Assembly: GCA_025677835.1 (NCBI GenBank) | Contig: JAIXMR010000047.1 | Span: 1-64,000 of the forward strand | Direction of reading: 5' to 3' | DNA: 64,000 bases | Source: Sporodiniella umbellata | Lineage: Eukaryota; Mucoromycota; Mucoromycetes; Mucorales; Rhizopodaceae | Shown: positions 11,011 through 22,669 of the stretch, in pieces | Layout of the letters: every line of letters starts with the position of its first letter | How positions within the stretch are numbered: position 1 is the stretch's first letter | The notes under the pieces: model-generated | Told to the model about the DNA's origin: nothing | What the model saw: the letters and a program-made list of their open reading frames with translations, nothing else | The model's database searches: none | Position numbers and translations under genes: made by a program

Positions 11011-12749
11011 ATGAGTGAAGGAAGACCTAAACATTCAAGGTCAACATCGATTACAAAAAACAATACAACATCACATCAGCGAAAACCGTCTCTCAGTGCA
11101 CAACAAAAATCATTTATTCACAATACAGTACCTACTCCTACAAACAATGTAAATCTCGATAGCAGCAAACGTCATTATAGTCCTATAAACAAACCTGGAC
11201 TACCTCAAACTGGAGCATTAAATCAGGTCATCTACAAAGTTCATTCATTCCTGAATCCCTCAGGTCCTCTGCTCCCTCACACCAAACATAGCACGGCTTT
11301 TGGTGGAACAGCCAAACCTTCTTTACTAGCAGCTTTCTGTCAATCGCGAATGACAAGGTTTTTGGCTTTGTTTTATGTCATATTCTCGGTACTTTTAACA
11401 TTAAACCATGGCTGGAATTATTTGACAGGCCAACCTCAAATAGAAAGCGTTATTCTTGACGACACTTGGGTGCCTCAAAGAACATACGATCAAGGTAAAA
11501 AAGAAAGAAAAGATTTTATGCTGAAAAAGTGCCTGTAGATAAACCCTATTCTTTACTGGATTCAATGACACATGGTTTGAAGATGCACAAGTTGTTTTCG
11601 AAAAGCCATTACGATGCTGCTAAACATACTCAACCTTTCTGGTTAAAGGCTGCCAATACACCCGATGCAGATCAAATTTCGATCATTACAGCTGTCACTG
11701 CAGAAACATGGCCCAGCTTGCTTCGTTTAACAGCATATTGGGAGGGTAAGATTGGAAAGACAAACAAAATATGGAATACTTATATTTGTTATATTATTAG
11801 GGCCTGTTTCTGCTATTGTGCATATAGGCAACCAAGATGAATCAATAGTTGAGAAAATAGAGCAGCAATATAGGGATATGCCAGAACTTTACAACAATGT
11901 TGATCTTCACCTTACCCGAACAAGCGAGTCGCTCTCTGTGCTTTTCCCTCGTAATGCCGAGCGTAACCTTGCTCGTTTATTGGCAAGAACCAAGTTTATT
12001 ATGGACGTTCCTGCAGATATGGTCCCTGCTTCATATCTTCGTAGTACATTCGAAGCTAACAAAGAAAAGATAATAGAGCTATTGGATGGCGGAGATATGT
12101 TGGCGCTTCCAACATTTGCCTTCAAAGAGAAAGATGTAAAAAAAGAAGATATTCCGATTGATAAAGGGCATTTGATCAACAACCTACATGAAGAAAAGAT
12201 GTTCCTGGATGATAAACATTGGAAAGAAAACGAGGGACCTAGCGATTTAGGAAAGTGGATTGATGCCCGTACACTTTATGCTATTGATAAGTATGAATTT
12301 CATTATGAACCTGTAGTGGTCGAAAGTAAAACAGTACAACCTTGGTGCTCTGAAAGGTTTTTGGATAGCCGTGCAGCTTGTATATTCTCCAGTTATTTGC
12401 AAGGAAACGAAATCTATGTAATGCCTGATGATTATATGATCCAAATGCCTGACGAGCATGTTTCCGAGGTCTCTGACTTTGATGTAAAGTCCTTTTTTTT
12501 TTAAAAAAAAAACAGCTTAATTTTCTTTACTTACTGTATTTTCTTTTCATTGTTGGCAAAAAAAAAAAAAAAAAGAACGTCGTCGAAAATCGAATCTATG
12601 CAAAGTTTTATTGGGAACAGTGTGTTCATCATGCCAGGCAATTGGATGCTTTAGGTTTATGGAACACACCAAGGTCAAAACATATTAGAAGCCAATGCTC
12701 TCGTGTGATCCAAAACTGGGGCAAAGGCTTAATAGGAAAGCCTGAATAG
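11011..12749 (+). CDS. Type II membrane glycosyltransferase, GT49 (LARGE/B4GAT1)-like
   Basis: Likely Golgi glycosyltransferase. Four exons (11011-11494, 11539-11745, 11801-12483, 12576-12749) join to about 515 residues. The first ~105 residues are Ser/Thr/basic and cytosolic-looking. A single membrane anchor follows (FLALFYVIFSVLLTL), then a luminal domain. GT49-like pieces are ISIITAVTAETWPSLLRL, the donor-site-like acidic stretch FIMDVPADMVPASYL, and a later FHYEPVVVE with PWCSERFLDSRAACIF and the YVMPDDYMIQMPDE region. The last exon starts NVVENRIYAKFYWEQC and carries further Cys residues. The last intron ends in 17 consecutive A followed by G at the acceptor (12558-12575). GT49 enzymes of animals make the LARGE glycan; the fungal substrate is not known, so the donor sugar is left open. 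Confidence 0.8.
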
Positions 12750-15737
12750 ATAGCTACCGGGACTGAAAAGTATAAGCCTATCGCTTTGAAGGATCACTCA
12801 AAACCTGCGTATATTCATAATTTAAATAAACAAAAAACTTAAGTCACTCTTATTTTTTTTCTTCTGGTGAGGTAAAAGACCTGTCACTAAGGTATTCTTA
12901 CCTTTGAACTGAGCTACTACCAAAACGCATTGCCTTAAAAAAGCACACATATACACCTTGTGATTTCGACTCGAGAGACACTTAATATAATGTTGGTCCG
13001 ACGAAACGTCATAATTGTCTCTCCATTATGGCATGTATTTCTGTAGCAGCGTATTTGTAAAGTCTCAGCATTTTTAAACAGTCTTGGATGGTGTATTTTT
13101 CAACAGCGCCACAGTATTAAACCATTAAATATACGCTAATAAGAGCAGATCCCTTAAATACTGGCTGACAACTTTATTTGTTTTTCTAGCTATAAAATAC
13201 TACAAGTATGCAAAAATGTTTTCTTTTACTTATTTGTTTTAAAAGAGATTACAAAAGAGTACGCGTATATAATGACGATAATTCTACTGTTAGTAAAAAA
13301 AAGCTCTGTATCCACCTTTCTCTTCCAGCTTCTGAACAAAGGTTGACTGCAGAACTTTGACAGTTAAACGTTCACAGCATACGGGATAATTATCATTGAA
13401 AAATTGTACTGAAACTATACTCTTAGTAATATTTCCTTTTGATGCAAAGCGACTACAGTTAAATTTGCCCCTCTCCTTAGACATATTGATGGAGAAGATA
13501 CGGCATACCCTAGCATTTCAAGTAGTTCCTAAACAATACTCGGCTCGGAACAGTTCTCGTTGAAACGAGTAAAAAAAAAAGAAAAAAACTCGTTGTAAAT
13601 GTTATTAAACTTTGCACATTTTTTCGTTCTATAATTGCCTTTTCGTCTGTCTTTCAACTTTTGACAATGCAGTTAACAGTATCTTGCAAGAAACAGTAAG
13701 CATCAGTTTTAACTCCAATATATGCGTAGTTTTTTTTAAAAAAAAAACGGTAGTCCGGTGTTCCGGCTTTTTGTCAATTTAAATAAAGCTTAAATATTGG
13801 GACATACGTAAATCGCAGACGTGCTCTTAGTGTTTTACTAGATGATATAAACAAAACGCTAACTAAAAAAAATTAATAAGTCAGGCTGTGTACAAACTCT
13901 ATTTTAAGTTAAATACGCCTGTCTTCTATGATGTAGGCTTAAGGACATATTGTTTTTCTGGTTCTGTAAAAATATTCTTATTTGGCTGAAAGAATTTGCT
14001 TTGCTAAAACAATATGCATGTATTGGTTGATTTTGATATCGTACACTTTATTTGAAGCGAAAGGCAACTTACAATGGGCTAAAAATCAAAAAAGGAAAAG
14101 TTTCGATATATCGGAACTTGATCGGGTTACAAACATCAAAAAGCCAAAGGTGTTTTCAAAAAGATGCTGAGCCATTTATTTTTACTAAAGCGCCAAAACT
14201 GACATTACAATTTTCTTCTGAAATACTGTTAGGCTAGCCACCTCTAGTCGGCACATTGTATCTTGATAAAATGTAGTTCTGCCGTAATAAAAAAAACACG
14301 TTTTTTTTAAAAGTTTGTAGTGTTTCCACTCACGCTGCATCATTTATTGATCTTCAGCAAGTTTATCAATCGTTATAAGGGTTTTTTTTTTCCTTTTTTC
14401 GTTTGGGATCCGTGTTGGGCTAAAAAGGTTTCGGCTTCCGTAATCTTATACAGACAGAAACAACCCGAAAACAGACGCGTCTTTATGATCCTTTTTTATA
14501 GTTTAAACATGGAGTACATTTATCTTCTTTTTGCCTTCCTCTTTTTTTTGTATTTATTCAAAAGTTTAATTTTATACTTGGTCCCTTGGTTTTTTTTATG
14601 AAATTTAATAGCAAGCTCATTTTAGTGGCTAGTGTAACGCACTAGTCCTAGCTCGCTTCTTGTGTTTTAAAAAGCAAAACGTAAACTCGAACATATATGT
14701 TACAACTGCCTAAAATCATATTTGACATTTAGCTTGTCTGTAGCAAACGTCATTAGCAAAAAGATGGTTGAAACTCAAAGAGATCTTTTCGAGTACAACG
14801 CCTATAAAATAGAGTTTTTGGATTGTTCAGTAAAAAAAACGCATAGCGGCTAGTTTTAAAATACATTTGTTACATTGACTAATTATCTAGTTTTAACTCC
14901 TATCAAAAAGACCATACATTACGAGGCGTTCTTGGCGTCCGCGTCTATACTTGACATCATAAAGCGCTTCAAAAAAAAGGAAGCCTGAGCTGAATATGGT
15001 TAGCCAATACAGTAGGGCACTTTTTCTTCGTTTTTCATATGTCAGACCAGTGAACTAGTTTCCTTCACTTATACGCTCCCCTTCTCCCCTGAATGCAAAC
15101 TTGTCTAGCTCGCAGTCCCGTTTGCTAGGTGTGAGATTTGATGGGTACTATAGGCTGCATTAATTAGTCGCCGAAAAAAAAAGAAAAATGAATATACAAA
15201 GTGAATTTGCCACTTCCTCGTTCACCATTGGTTCTATAAAAAAATAAAAGCCATGGTTTCAGTTAACAAACGACATTTGCTTAACAAAACGTCGCGCTCT
15301 AAATAGCTTTTAGTAATTAGTTATGATACTGTGTCCAAAGGCGCGCTCTGTAGTAAGCGATACTTGGAAATACATTTTAGAAGCGATCTTATAAACAGCA
15401 AAATATGTTGTCTTTAATAAAAAGCAGTTGTATATATCAAAAAAATTCTGTAGGCGCTCCCCTTATATTTTAAGCTATAGGTTTATGCAAAGAGTGGATA
15501 AATGATATATATCAACACTTGACCCTTTAGTCACAGTTAAGCCATAGGTAATTTACTTGCATTATTAAGATATAACTCAAATAAAGCTATTAAGACGCGC
15601 TATCTCTACAGTGCTTAGATTTGGGCTCATAGTGTATTTTAAATTAGCTTTGAAAAGTGTTCTAAATTTAGTTTAGGCTTTTTTTCAAGATGGACATCTG
15701 AATTCTAAAAGTGTACGACTTTAGAGTGCAAACACAG
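12750..15737. other. Long AT-rich intergenic region
   Basis: About 3 kb without a convincing gene. Small open frames at 13290-13484 (minus) and 13982-14601 (plus) have no recognisable motif and biased lysine/phenylalanine content. The right end holds the CipC-like promoter. Confidence 0.45.
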
Positions 15738-15745
15738 TATAAAAA
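15738..15745 (+). promoter_or_regulatory. TATA box of the CipC-like gene
   Basis: TATAAAAA sits about 56-63 bp upstream of the ATG at 15801, followed by a T-rich leader. This is a strong core promoter, in keeping with the biased codon use of the gene. Confidence 0.6.
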
Positions 15746-15800
15746 GGGCATTTTTTCTTTTTTTTTTTTTTTTGGAATTATCATAACAAACAAACCAAAT

Positions 15801-16115
15801 ATGTCTTACCACGAAGAAGCTTACAACAAGATCCAAAACGAAGAACACAAAGCTGACTGGACTCATGAACTCCTTGCTGCTGCTGGTGGTTTCGCTGCCA
15901 TGCGCGCTTATAACAAGAAGCAAGAAGAAGAAGGCGCCAACCCCGAAAACGATCACCACGTCGCCAAGCAAATGCTTGCTGCTTTGGCTGCTGCCTCTGT
16001 TGACCACATGGCTGAATCTAAGGGTATGGACTGGGTTGACCGCCAAAAGGCCAAGAAGCACGCTGAAGAAGAAGCCCAAAAGATGTACTCTGAAAAGACT
16101 GGTTTCGAATTCTAA
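15801..16115 (+). CDS. CipC-like small protein (DUF3759 family)
   Basis: Intronless gene for a 104-residue soluble protein. The N-terminus MSYHEEAYNKIQNEEHKADW, then HELLAAAGGFAAMRAYNKKQ, and the C-terminal MDWVDRQKAKKHAEEEA match the CipC/DUF3759 family, named after the concanamycin-induced protein of Aspergillus nidulans. Its biochemical role is not established; family members are stress- or growth-phase-induced. Codon use is strongly biased (AAG, GCT, GCC, GAA, CAA), unlike neighbouring genes, and together with the TATA box points to high expression. The ATG at 15801 follows an A-rich context (CAAAT-ATG); upstream in-frame codons are low complexity and not coding. No signal peptide or membrane segment. 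Confidence 0.88.
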   Translation: MSYHEEAYNKIQNEEHKADWTHELLAAAGGFAAMRAYNKKQEEEGANPENDHHVAKQMLAALAAASVDHMAESKGMDWVDRQKAKKHAEEEAQKMYSEKTGFEF

Positions 16116-16389
16116 ATAGCATAGTTCATTTCATTTAATTTTTTTCGTAAATACATTCAATCTTTCTCTTCTCGCACTTGTGTGTCTGGAGTTTGACAAA
16201 CAAAACGGCGTGTTTATACAATCAAAATCATTTCTTTTTTGTTTATCACAATTATTTTATCAATGCTGTACATACTTGACAAAACGCGTTACCAAATAAC
16301 CATGTGTTTTTTCATGAAAGCACAACTGAGTAACAAACAACTCTTTAAATGTAATTCGACTATACATCTATATGTATATGAAAATTAGT

Positions 16390-17202
16390 TTATTTTTTAA
16401 ACAGGCCTTTTTGAAGCCATTTAGGTACTGCTTTTGGCAAAGAAGTTTTGGGTTTTGAGAGAGGTGCGGACGTAGGCGTGGATATGGAGGAGGAAGCAGG
16501 AGATTGTGGAAGGTCTTCTTTCATGTTGAGATATTCTTGCTTCAAATCGTTCTGTGTTTTTTCTCCTTTCTCTATCCATCCAAACAAAACGTTAGAGGCA
16601 GGGGACAATCCGGCCTTGTATATACTGATGGTTGGGTCAATCAATTTAGTTCGAGGAGGCAAACACAGCACAAATTTGCGCTCAGGATTCTCGAGTAAAG
16701 TACGAACAAATGCGTATACTTCAGACACTGTAGAAAAGTAAAGAGAAAGAATGGTTATTCAGTGTAACTCTTTCTTTCTTTCTACCTTTCTCTTTAGACT
16801 CAAAAACACCTTGAATGATTGTGTAATCTGGCATACGTACTCGAATGGTAGTCTTTGGGTTTTTTTTAAGTTTCTCCTGCTCTTCAGCATCCCTCATCTT
16901 TTGAGTTTTTAATGGGCTGTGGTTATCATAGGAACGATCGTTTAATATGACGACAATTTAACTAAATAGTTCCAATTACCTATTCTCGAGCTTTTCTTTT
17001 CTATCCACACTAGATTGATACAGTTTTTTAATCTCGTTGTTGTCTAGCTTGTAAGCACTCTCTGGTAATTCAGCTAAAATGAAAAAACATTGGATGGGGT
17101 CCAGGCCGTAATCTGATGAAGCAACTTACGAATGCTGGAATTGCTAGGTGGATTCATTATTTTGAGTTGCCTCTCAATGGTCTGTGGTCCTAGATCAGTC
17201 AT
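16390..17202 (-). CDS. UBX-domain protein, ASPSCR1/TUG-like C-terminal form
   Basis: Cdc48/p97 adaptor (family knowledge). Four exons read from ATG 17202: MTDLGPQTIERQLKIMN, then ELPESAYKLDNNEIKKLYQS, then PLKTQKMRDAEEQEKLKK leading into the UBX fold PKTTIRVRMPDYTIIQGVF, and finally VYAFVRTLLENPERKFVLCL with PPRTKLID and the end of the UBX domain at GWIEKG. The tail is Pro/Ser-rich and ends QKGLFKK. The order ELP...PLxTKxxR...UBX is that of ASPSCR1/TUG. The UBX loop usually reads FPR; here PPR occupies the equivalent site. The N-terminal ubiquitin-like region of TUG is not encoded just upstream, so this is either a short form or an upstream exon was missed. It is transcribed toward the CipC gene and separated from it by about 275 bp. 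Confidence 0.82.
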
Positions 17203-19612
17203 GGTTGAAATAAAAAAAGGAGTGAAATATATTTAAAAAATATATTCAAAACAAAAACGATGTCAAGCGACTACTGGCTTTCCTTTTGTAGAAAAAAAAT
17301 TAAGTTCTGATCTTGTACACTCTGAACCTTGGAATTCGAGAAAACGTGTTTGACTTTTATAAAAAAAAAAACCTACCCTTGAGAGTAAGCTTAAAGATGT
17401 TTTTTTTTTTTTCCATACAAATCGTATAGAGCTAAAATTAGCGCCTCAAGGTTTTAGCCTATTGTGTAGAAAGTGAAGACTTAAGACAAAATTTCGAAGT
17501 ATAAGCATTGTGCCAGCTATCCCTGCAGTACTTTTCGACTCTTTTTTAGAGGCATTCCATTCTGTACTAAAGGGCGCTGGACTATCGCGGCTTTTAGTTT
17601 AATGAGCTGATTTATGATCTTCTACAAATTTTGATGTTATTCTTCTATTTTTATAAAAAGTAATAGCTACTTCAACACCTATACAGAGGCCTAATGGTTT
17701 GTATGTATTCACGCTTTTCTAATTTAACCAAGCGTTGGAATCTTTTAAGGTTGACGCTGCACTAGGATGCGTATCTTATTTCGTATTCGAATAGCTGCGC
17801 GTTTTAGCATTTGGGTCATATGGCGGTTAATGAGAGCCTCTTCAAGTGCACTTTCACAATACCCGTTCAAATGATTTTTTTTTTTTTTGTATACTGAGGG
17901 AATTTTTATTTTTTGGCTTTCTTGAGCTTCAAGTATCAATCTCTAGAGTTTGCTTTGTCTTTTTCTTTTTTCTTCTGTTCTATTGGTTTTAGACTTTTTT
18001 TTTGACAACTTTACGGAATACATCGCTTGCGTCTCATTTAAGCCCTTTTTGTTTTCCTAGACCGCATATTTACTGGTTAGTATGATAGGTCGTTTTGAGC
18101 GGAAGTCCTGTTTAATTGGTTTTATATACCAGCAAAAAGCAGCTTACATTGGTTTATCGATATATATACTCAAAGTGAAAACATATTGAATTAAAGAGAA
18201 TAAGCGAAATACCCACTTTTATGCTTTCAATTGGAACCTCAGATATATACTAGTATACCTTCATAGATATTTGAAACACTAGTCAAAAACACGTAGTGCA
18301 TTTCGTTGTAGCCAACATCTTAAGAATCTTTACAACTAACATCTACAATTGCAATTGATACATAACCTCCGTAAAACCAAATCAGTAGATATTAAAAGTG
18401 TGGAGCTGATGGCAACGCAACCTGATTGTATGAGACTTTGCTATTCTCTAAAGTCGTCGAATTACTTGACACTTCCTTGATAGCTTGATGCCAATCTGTG
18501 TCATTATCCAAACCTTGCTTTACCGAAAAAAACTTTCAACAGGACTCTAAACTGGGAATGGGTAACAAGTGATTGTGTTACTTTGGTGCTCCCAAAGCGT
18601 ACTGGGATAACAAAGCTTATAGCAACGTAGGGGTCCCTCTCCAAAAAAAAAAAAAAAAAACAAGATAGTATATCTTTTATTTAACTTACATAGACTATTA
18701 AATAATTAAGCTTTTGCTTTTGAGAGTAGCAGAAGAGTCATCGCTCTGATCTTCGCCATTTGGCTAATAACAAACACAAATGAGGAACAACAAAAAGAGG
18801 GATATAAAGATCTATTGTATTATTAAGCGAGGCCAAGATTTTCACGCACGCACTTTAAAATTAAACTAAAATTAAGCTTTGTATCGTCACAGAGAGTCTA
18901 AGAGACTGTTTTTGTAGTTGACGCCATAGATGATTAAGTTTACAAGTCGTTATTTATGCTATTCTGCCCTTCTTTTTTGAACTCAGTTGCTGAGCGTTAG
19001 TTAAAGACAGTTGACCAAGTGTCGCCGCATAAATAATCATAAATACAATGATGGATCATACAGAGTATGTTGTGTCATTTTTGTATAAAACAACTAACTA
19101 AACAGTCTTTGTTTAAAGCTTTTTAAATGTAAATAGATACTTATGTTTTGCCTTACGAAAAAAAAAAGAGCACTTGGGGTACCTTAAGGCACTCTCACTT
19201 AGTTTCGCTTCTATTTTATGTGCCTGAGTTAGAGCAGTTCAAAAACACTATCGAATGAGATACCTTCAAGTAAAAAGCCTGTAGCTGTATTTCTCTTACG
19301 GTGCATTGGCAATGCTCTGATACTACTAACAGTTTTATAGGTTGGGCCTGATTCCCAAAAAGTTACTGGGGCAGTTATATGCATGAAGAGTTGAGTTTTG
19401 TACGTCTTATTTCAGAAGCTTACTATTTTTTCAATCTTGTGCAGAGAAATACATATAGAATACGCACAGGTAAGAAAATCTGAGGGGCGAAAGCAAGGAT
19501 ACAGTCGCAAAAAAGCCGAGCAGTGGCCCGACTGTAACAAAGCTTGCTAATTTAATTAAGAAACCTTTTTTCAGTATCAGCCTGTATGTTTTTGCAATAC
19601 CTGATTTTGCAA
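17203..19612. other. AT-rich region with possible isolated exons
   Basis: No complete gene was built. On the minus strand, 18392-18527 is a 44-codon frame of ordinary amino-acid composition (QGLDNDTDWHQAIKEVSS onward, ending PSAPHF and a stop) that looks like a terminal exon or a gene remnant. A second minus frame at 17745-17939 contains ALEEALINRHMTQMLKRAAI. Neither was recognised. Confidence 0.35.
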
Positions 19613-21228
19613 AATGTCTCTCCATTTATTGAGCTCGATGCTTCTAGGTTTTTAAATGAGTTCTTATACGCATACAAACTATTGGTCCGCTAAGTACCTT
19701 TCATTAAGCAAAAGATATTCGTTGTTTATATACCATATACATTTCCTTGTCCCTGTTTTTTCAGGAAAGCTGCCCAAGAAAAAAAATTTAGAAGCCATTG
19801 TTCAAGCCAATTTTCCCCGGGCTATTGTGGCCTCTCAAAAGGACAAAAGTCTAGATTTAGAAGTACTTTTTTTTATTTTAGTGTACTGACATTTATTTTT
19901 ATGCTACGGACATTTAATATTTTCAAAGTGACAAAATTTACCACTCTAACTGAATTTTCCTTTCTTTCCTTTTAAAACTCACAAACAGTTGAGAAGGGGA
20001 AATTGTCTCTTTTGCTACTTAACTTTTATGCTTCAGGATTATCCGACACAAATTCAACCACGCTCTTCTTCTACTAGAGAAACACAAGAGCAGGATGCTG
20101 AAGCCAGTCGTACGCTTATCGATTTAGCTAACCAAGATACCAGCTTACGTACTGTAGCAATTAAAGGTATATTCGTCGTCTTTTAAATAACTGTATATAA
20201 AAAACAGAGATAAATTAAATGAATGGGAATAACCTTCTTTCTCTTCCAACCAAAAACCAACAACAACAGCAGATAAATCATTGAGTAGAGGTTTGTTTGT
20301 TTGTTTGTTTTTTGTTCCATTTCTTTGTTTTCGTTTTATTGAATATGACAAATAAATAAGGCTGACCCAAAAAAAAAAAGGAGACGTCGGAATATCTATC
20401 AATAATACACATCATCGTTTACAACCTGATCCAATCATGTTGTTGGCTGCTGCTGCTGCTGTTATTGACGACGAGGGAAAATATAACGGAAGATCCTTTG
20501 AGAGAAGAGAAATTAAACTTCAAAATAGAAGAAATAGTAAAAAAAAAAAAAAAAAAAATTGTCTTTGACATATTTTGTGTTTTCGTAGGTGCTTTAGTGA
20601 CCAAAAGAAAAACAAATACATCATCCAATCTATATCGTCGATCAAGCGAAAAACGTCAAAGATACCAGAGGCAACTTTCAGCTGATACTTGGGCTGAAAG
20701 AACAATAACACCGGAGGAAGACGAAGAGGTAGGGGCAAATAGGCGCCCTCTGCCTTTTAAAGTATTTTGATGTTGACAGGATTATTTTAGACTGAAACAA
20801 AACATGCATTTTCATGGCAGTACCTATCGATGGTAAAAAAAGGGGGGGAGGGGCTCTGCTCGTTATAAATTATCCAGACTCTTACTTCTTTCAATGATAG
20901 AAACAAAACCCGCGCATCAAGAGAAATGCAATGCATGCCTACATCACCTACATGATTTATACAGATAAGGCCAATGAACAGAATGCAGTAAGTCAATTTG
21001 GCCATGGCTTTCATTCACATCTCATAGAGCGAAACAATTAAAAAAAATGTATATAATAAACAAGAAAACTGGCATTTACAATCTTATCGGCTACCTCCGT
21101 CTCCAAGGCATCAGGATCCCCCTCCGCCTCCGACGGAATCGCCTGCCAATCGCATATTCAATCGTCCTCTGACTAAATTCTTATTTGACGATCGTCATCC
21201 ACCTTCAAGCAATGCAAGAGCTTTTTAA
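19613..21228 (+). CDS. Unrecognised basic, multi-exon protein
   Basis: Not recognised. In-phase exons can be traced by GT-AG borders: about 19613-19651 (start uncertain), 19766-19861, one beginning near 20038, 20383-20536, 20590-20728, 20791-20832, 20903-20981 and 21029-21228. Readable pieces are KLPKKKNLEAIVQANFPRAI, TLIDLANQDTSLRTVAIKG, LQPDPIMLLAAAAAVIDDEG, NLYRRSSEKRQRYQRQLSAD, FSWQYLSMKQNPRIKRNAMH and YITYMIYTDKANE. The C-terminal tail is Pro-rich (PPPPPTESPANRIFNRPL) and ends NARAF. The protein is rich in Arg/Lys with no membrane segment, so a nuclear protein is possible (inference only). Two introns have donor GT followed by long A runs (20 A at 20539-20558), and one acceptor is preceded by 11 A. 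Confidence 0.6.
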
Positions 21229-22669
21229 CTTTTATTCTAGCGTCTTTTTCTTTTTCTTTTTTTTTTAGTTGTTTTTTTCCCCTCGTATTTTTACACTGAT
21301 TCGAATTGGTGTATTTACCATATACGGTAAAAACGGTAAACCAAGTTATGTTTAAAAATTTTGTCCTTTTGAAATATGAGTTCCCGCAATAAATTGAATC
21401 GAATTGATCTGTAAACGATATTTGTTTTTGACCTCAAAGCGTTTAGACTGGCGGTTTATTAGGACATTGAACGTTTTATTGACTGGCAAAGTTGTATAGA
21501 GTTTCAATAGTTTGTAGCGTTTTCCTTTTCCTTTCAAAATTACCCAGAACAACCCAATTAGGTTTGATTGGGACAAATATGGGGACGGATACATCAGCTT
21601 TATAGCCGCGATTTTCAGTTTCTCATCATCGGTTTTTTTCTGTGCATATAAATTTTATCTGTCACCAATCAACTCCCTATTAGATCTTCGTCAAGATGTA
21701 AGATATCAAGCAGAATGTTCTGGGATCTGATGAGATACACTGCCGTCATGCTTTTTGATGGTAACTCTATGATGTTTTGCATACCATCCTCATTCCGCTC
21801 TGTAACTGGCTCTTTCATGGCAAATCCATCTATAATATACTTTTTTTTATACCCTTTGCTACTTTTCTAGTATATATGCCTTATTACTTTAGAGATCCTC
21901 TTTTTATGGAGGTGGTTTCTTTGACTCTACATAAATGACACTAGATGTATGCATAGCCCCTAAGATCGTATGAGATGAGGTTTTCGTTTTACTATGGAGG
22001 GCGTTTTTCAGTCTCTGATCTGACCCGGTTGTTTCTCAAATTTACATCATCACCGGGAATTATAAAGTTCAATACCAAGTTCCTTTATAAAACAAACCAT
22101 CTTTCCTCTCATCACTTTCTAACCTTTGATCTATAAACGCTTTTCTTGTGTTATCACTATACATGTCCTGCTGGTTTTGTGATGGTCTTTGGTTTACTAT
22201 TGTCAGCTTTCTTGTGAGCTTCGAACTATGAGCTCTATGTGGCTATATTTTACAGAACAATGTTAGGGGGTTTGTAGTTTGTGATAGGGTACCCTCCGCA
22301 GGGCCAGAAACTTTTTATCCCTATATCTTTGTAAACACATCCCCTAACCATCCTTCTATAAGAAAAAAAGAGGAGCTTAAGACTGCTTATTGGATGTGGT
22401 GTTAGCTAAACTTTTAAATTAAAGAGTGGCTTTACTGTACATGTAATTTACTCTGATTTTTTTCAAGAAAAAACAGAACAATGTACTTCATGGAAACAAG
22501 GGACTACATAGCGTCTTTCCCCCTTTCGCACACAAACCCGCATATACATATATACGTATAATCTTTATATAACGCGCTACCAAAAAAACCTGTAATTGTT
22601 TTTCAAATGTATATAAATAAACAAACAACAGAGAAGTATTAGGGAGAGAGAAAATGAGCGTTTTATTAT
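21229..22669. other. Convergent intergenic region, nothing certain
   Basis: About 1.4 kb between the 3' ends of two convergent genes. It is less AT-rich than other gaps in the middle (21660-22330), with repeated short TGATGA/CTGA-like words on both strands, but no complete small RNA could be defended. Confidence 0.4.

Noticed and set aside
13290..13484. Minus-strand 64-codon frame with several Cys
   Set aside because: No signal peptide, no intron evidence, no family resemblance; isolated in AT-rich DNA.
14320..14601. Plus-strand frame rich in Phe/Leu
   Set aside because: Composition follows T-rich DNA and there is no motif or ATG in a good context.
22008..22053. C/D-box snoRNA candidate on the minus strand (GTGATGA ... 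CTGA)
   Set aside because: The box words are present 38 nt apart, but there is no flanking terminal stem and no guide match could be checked, so it could be chance.
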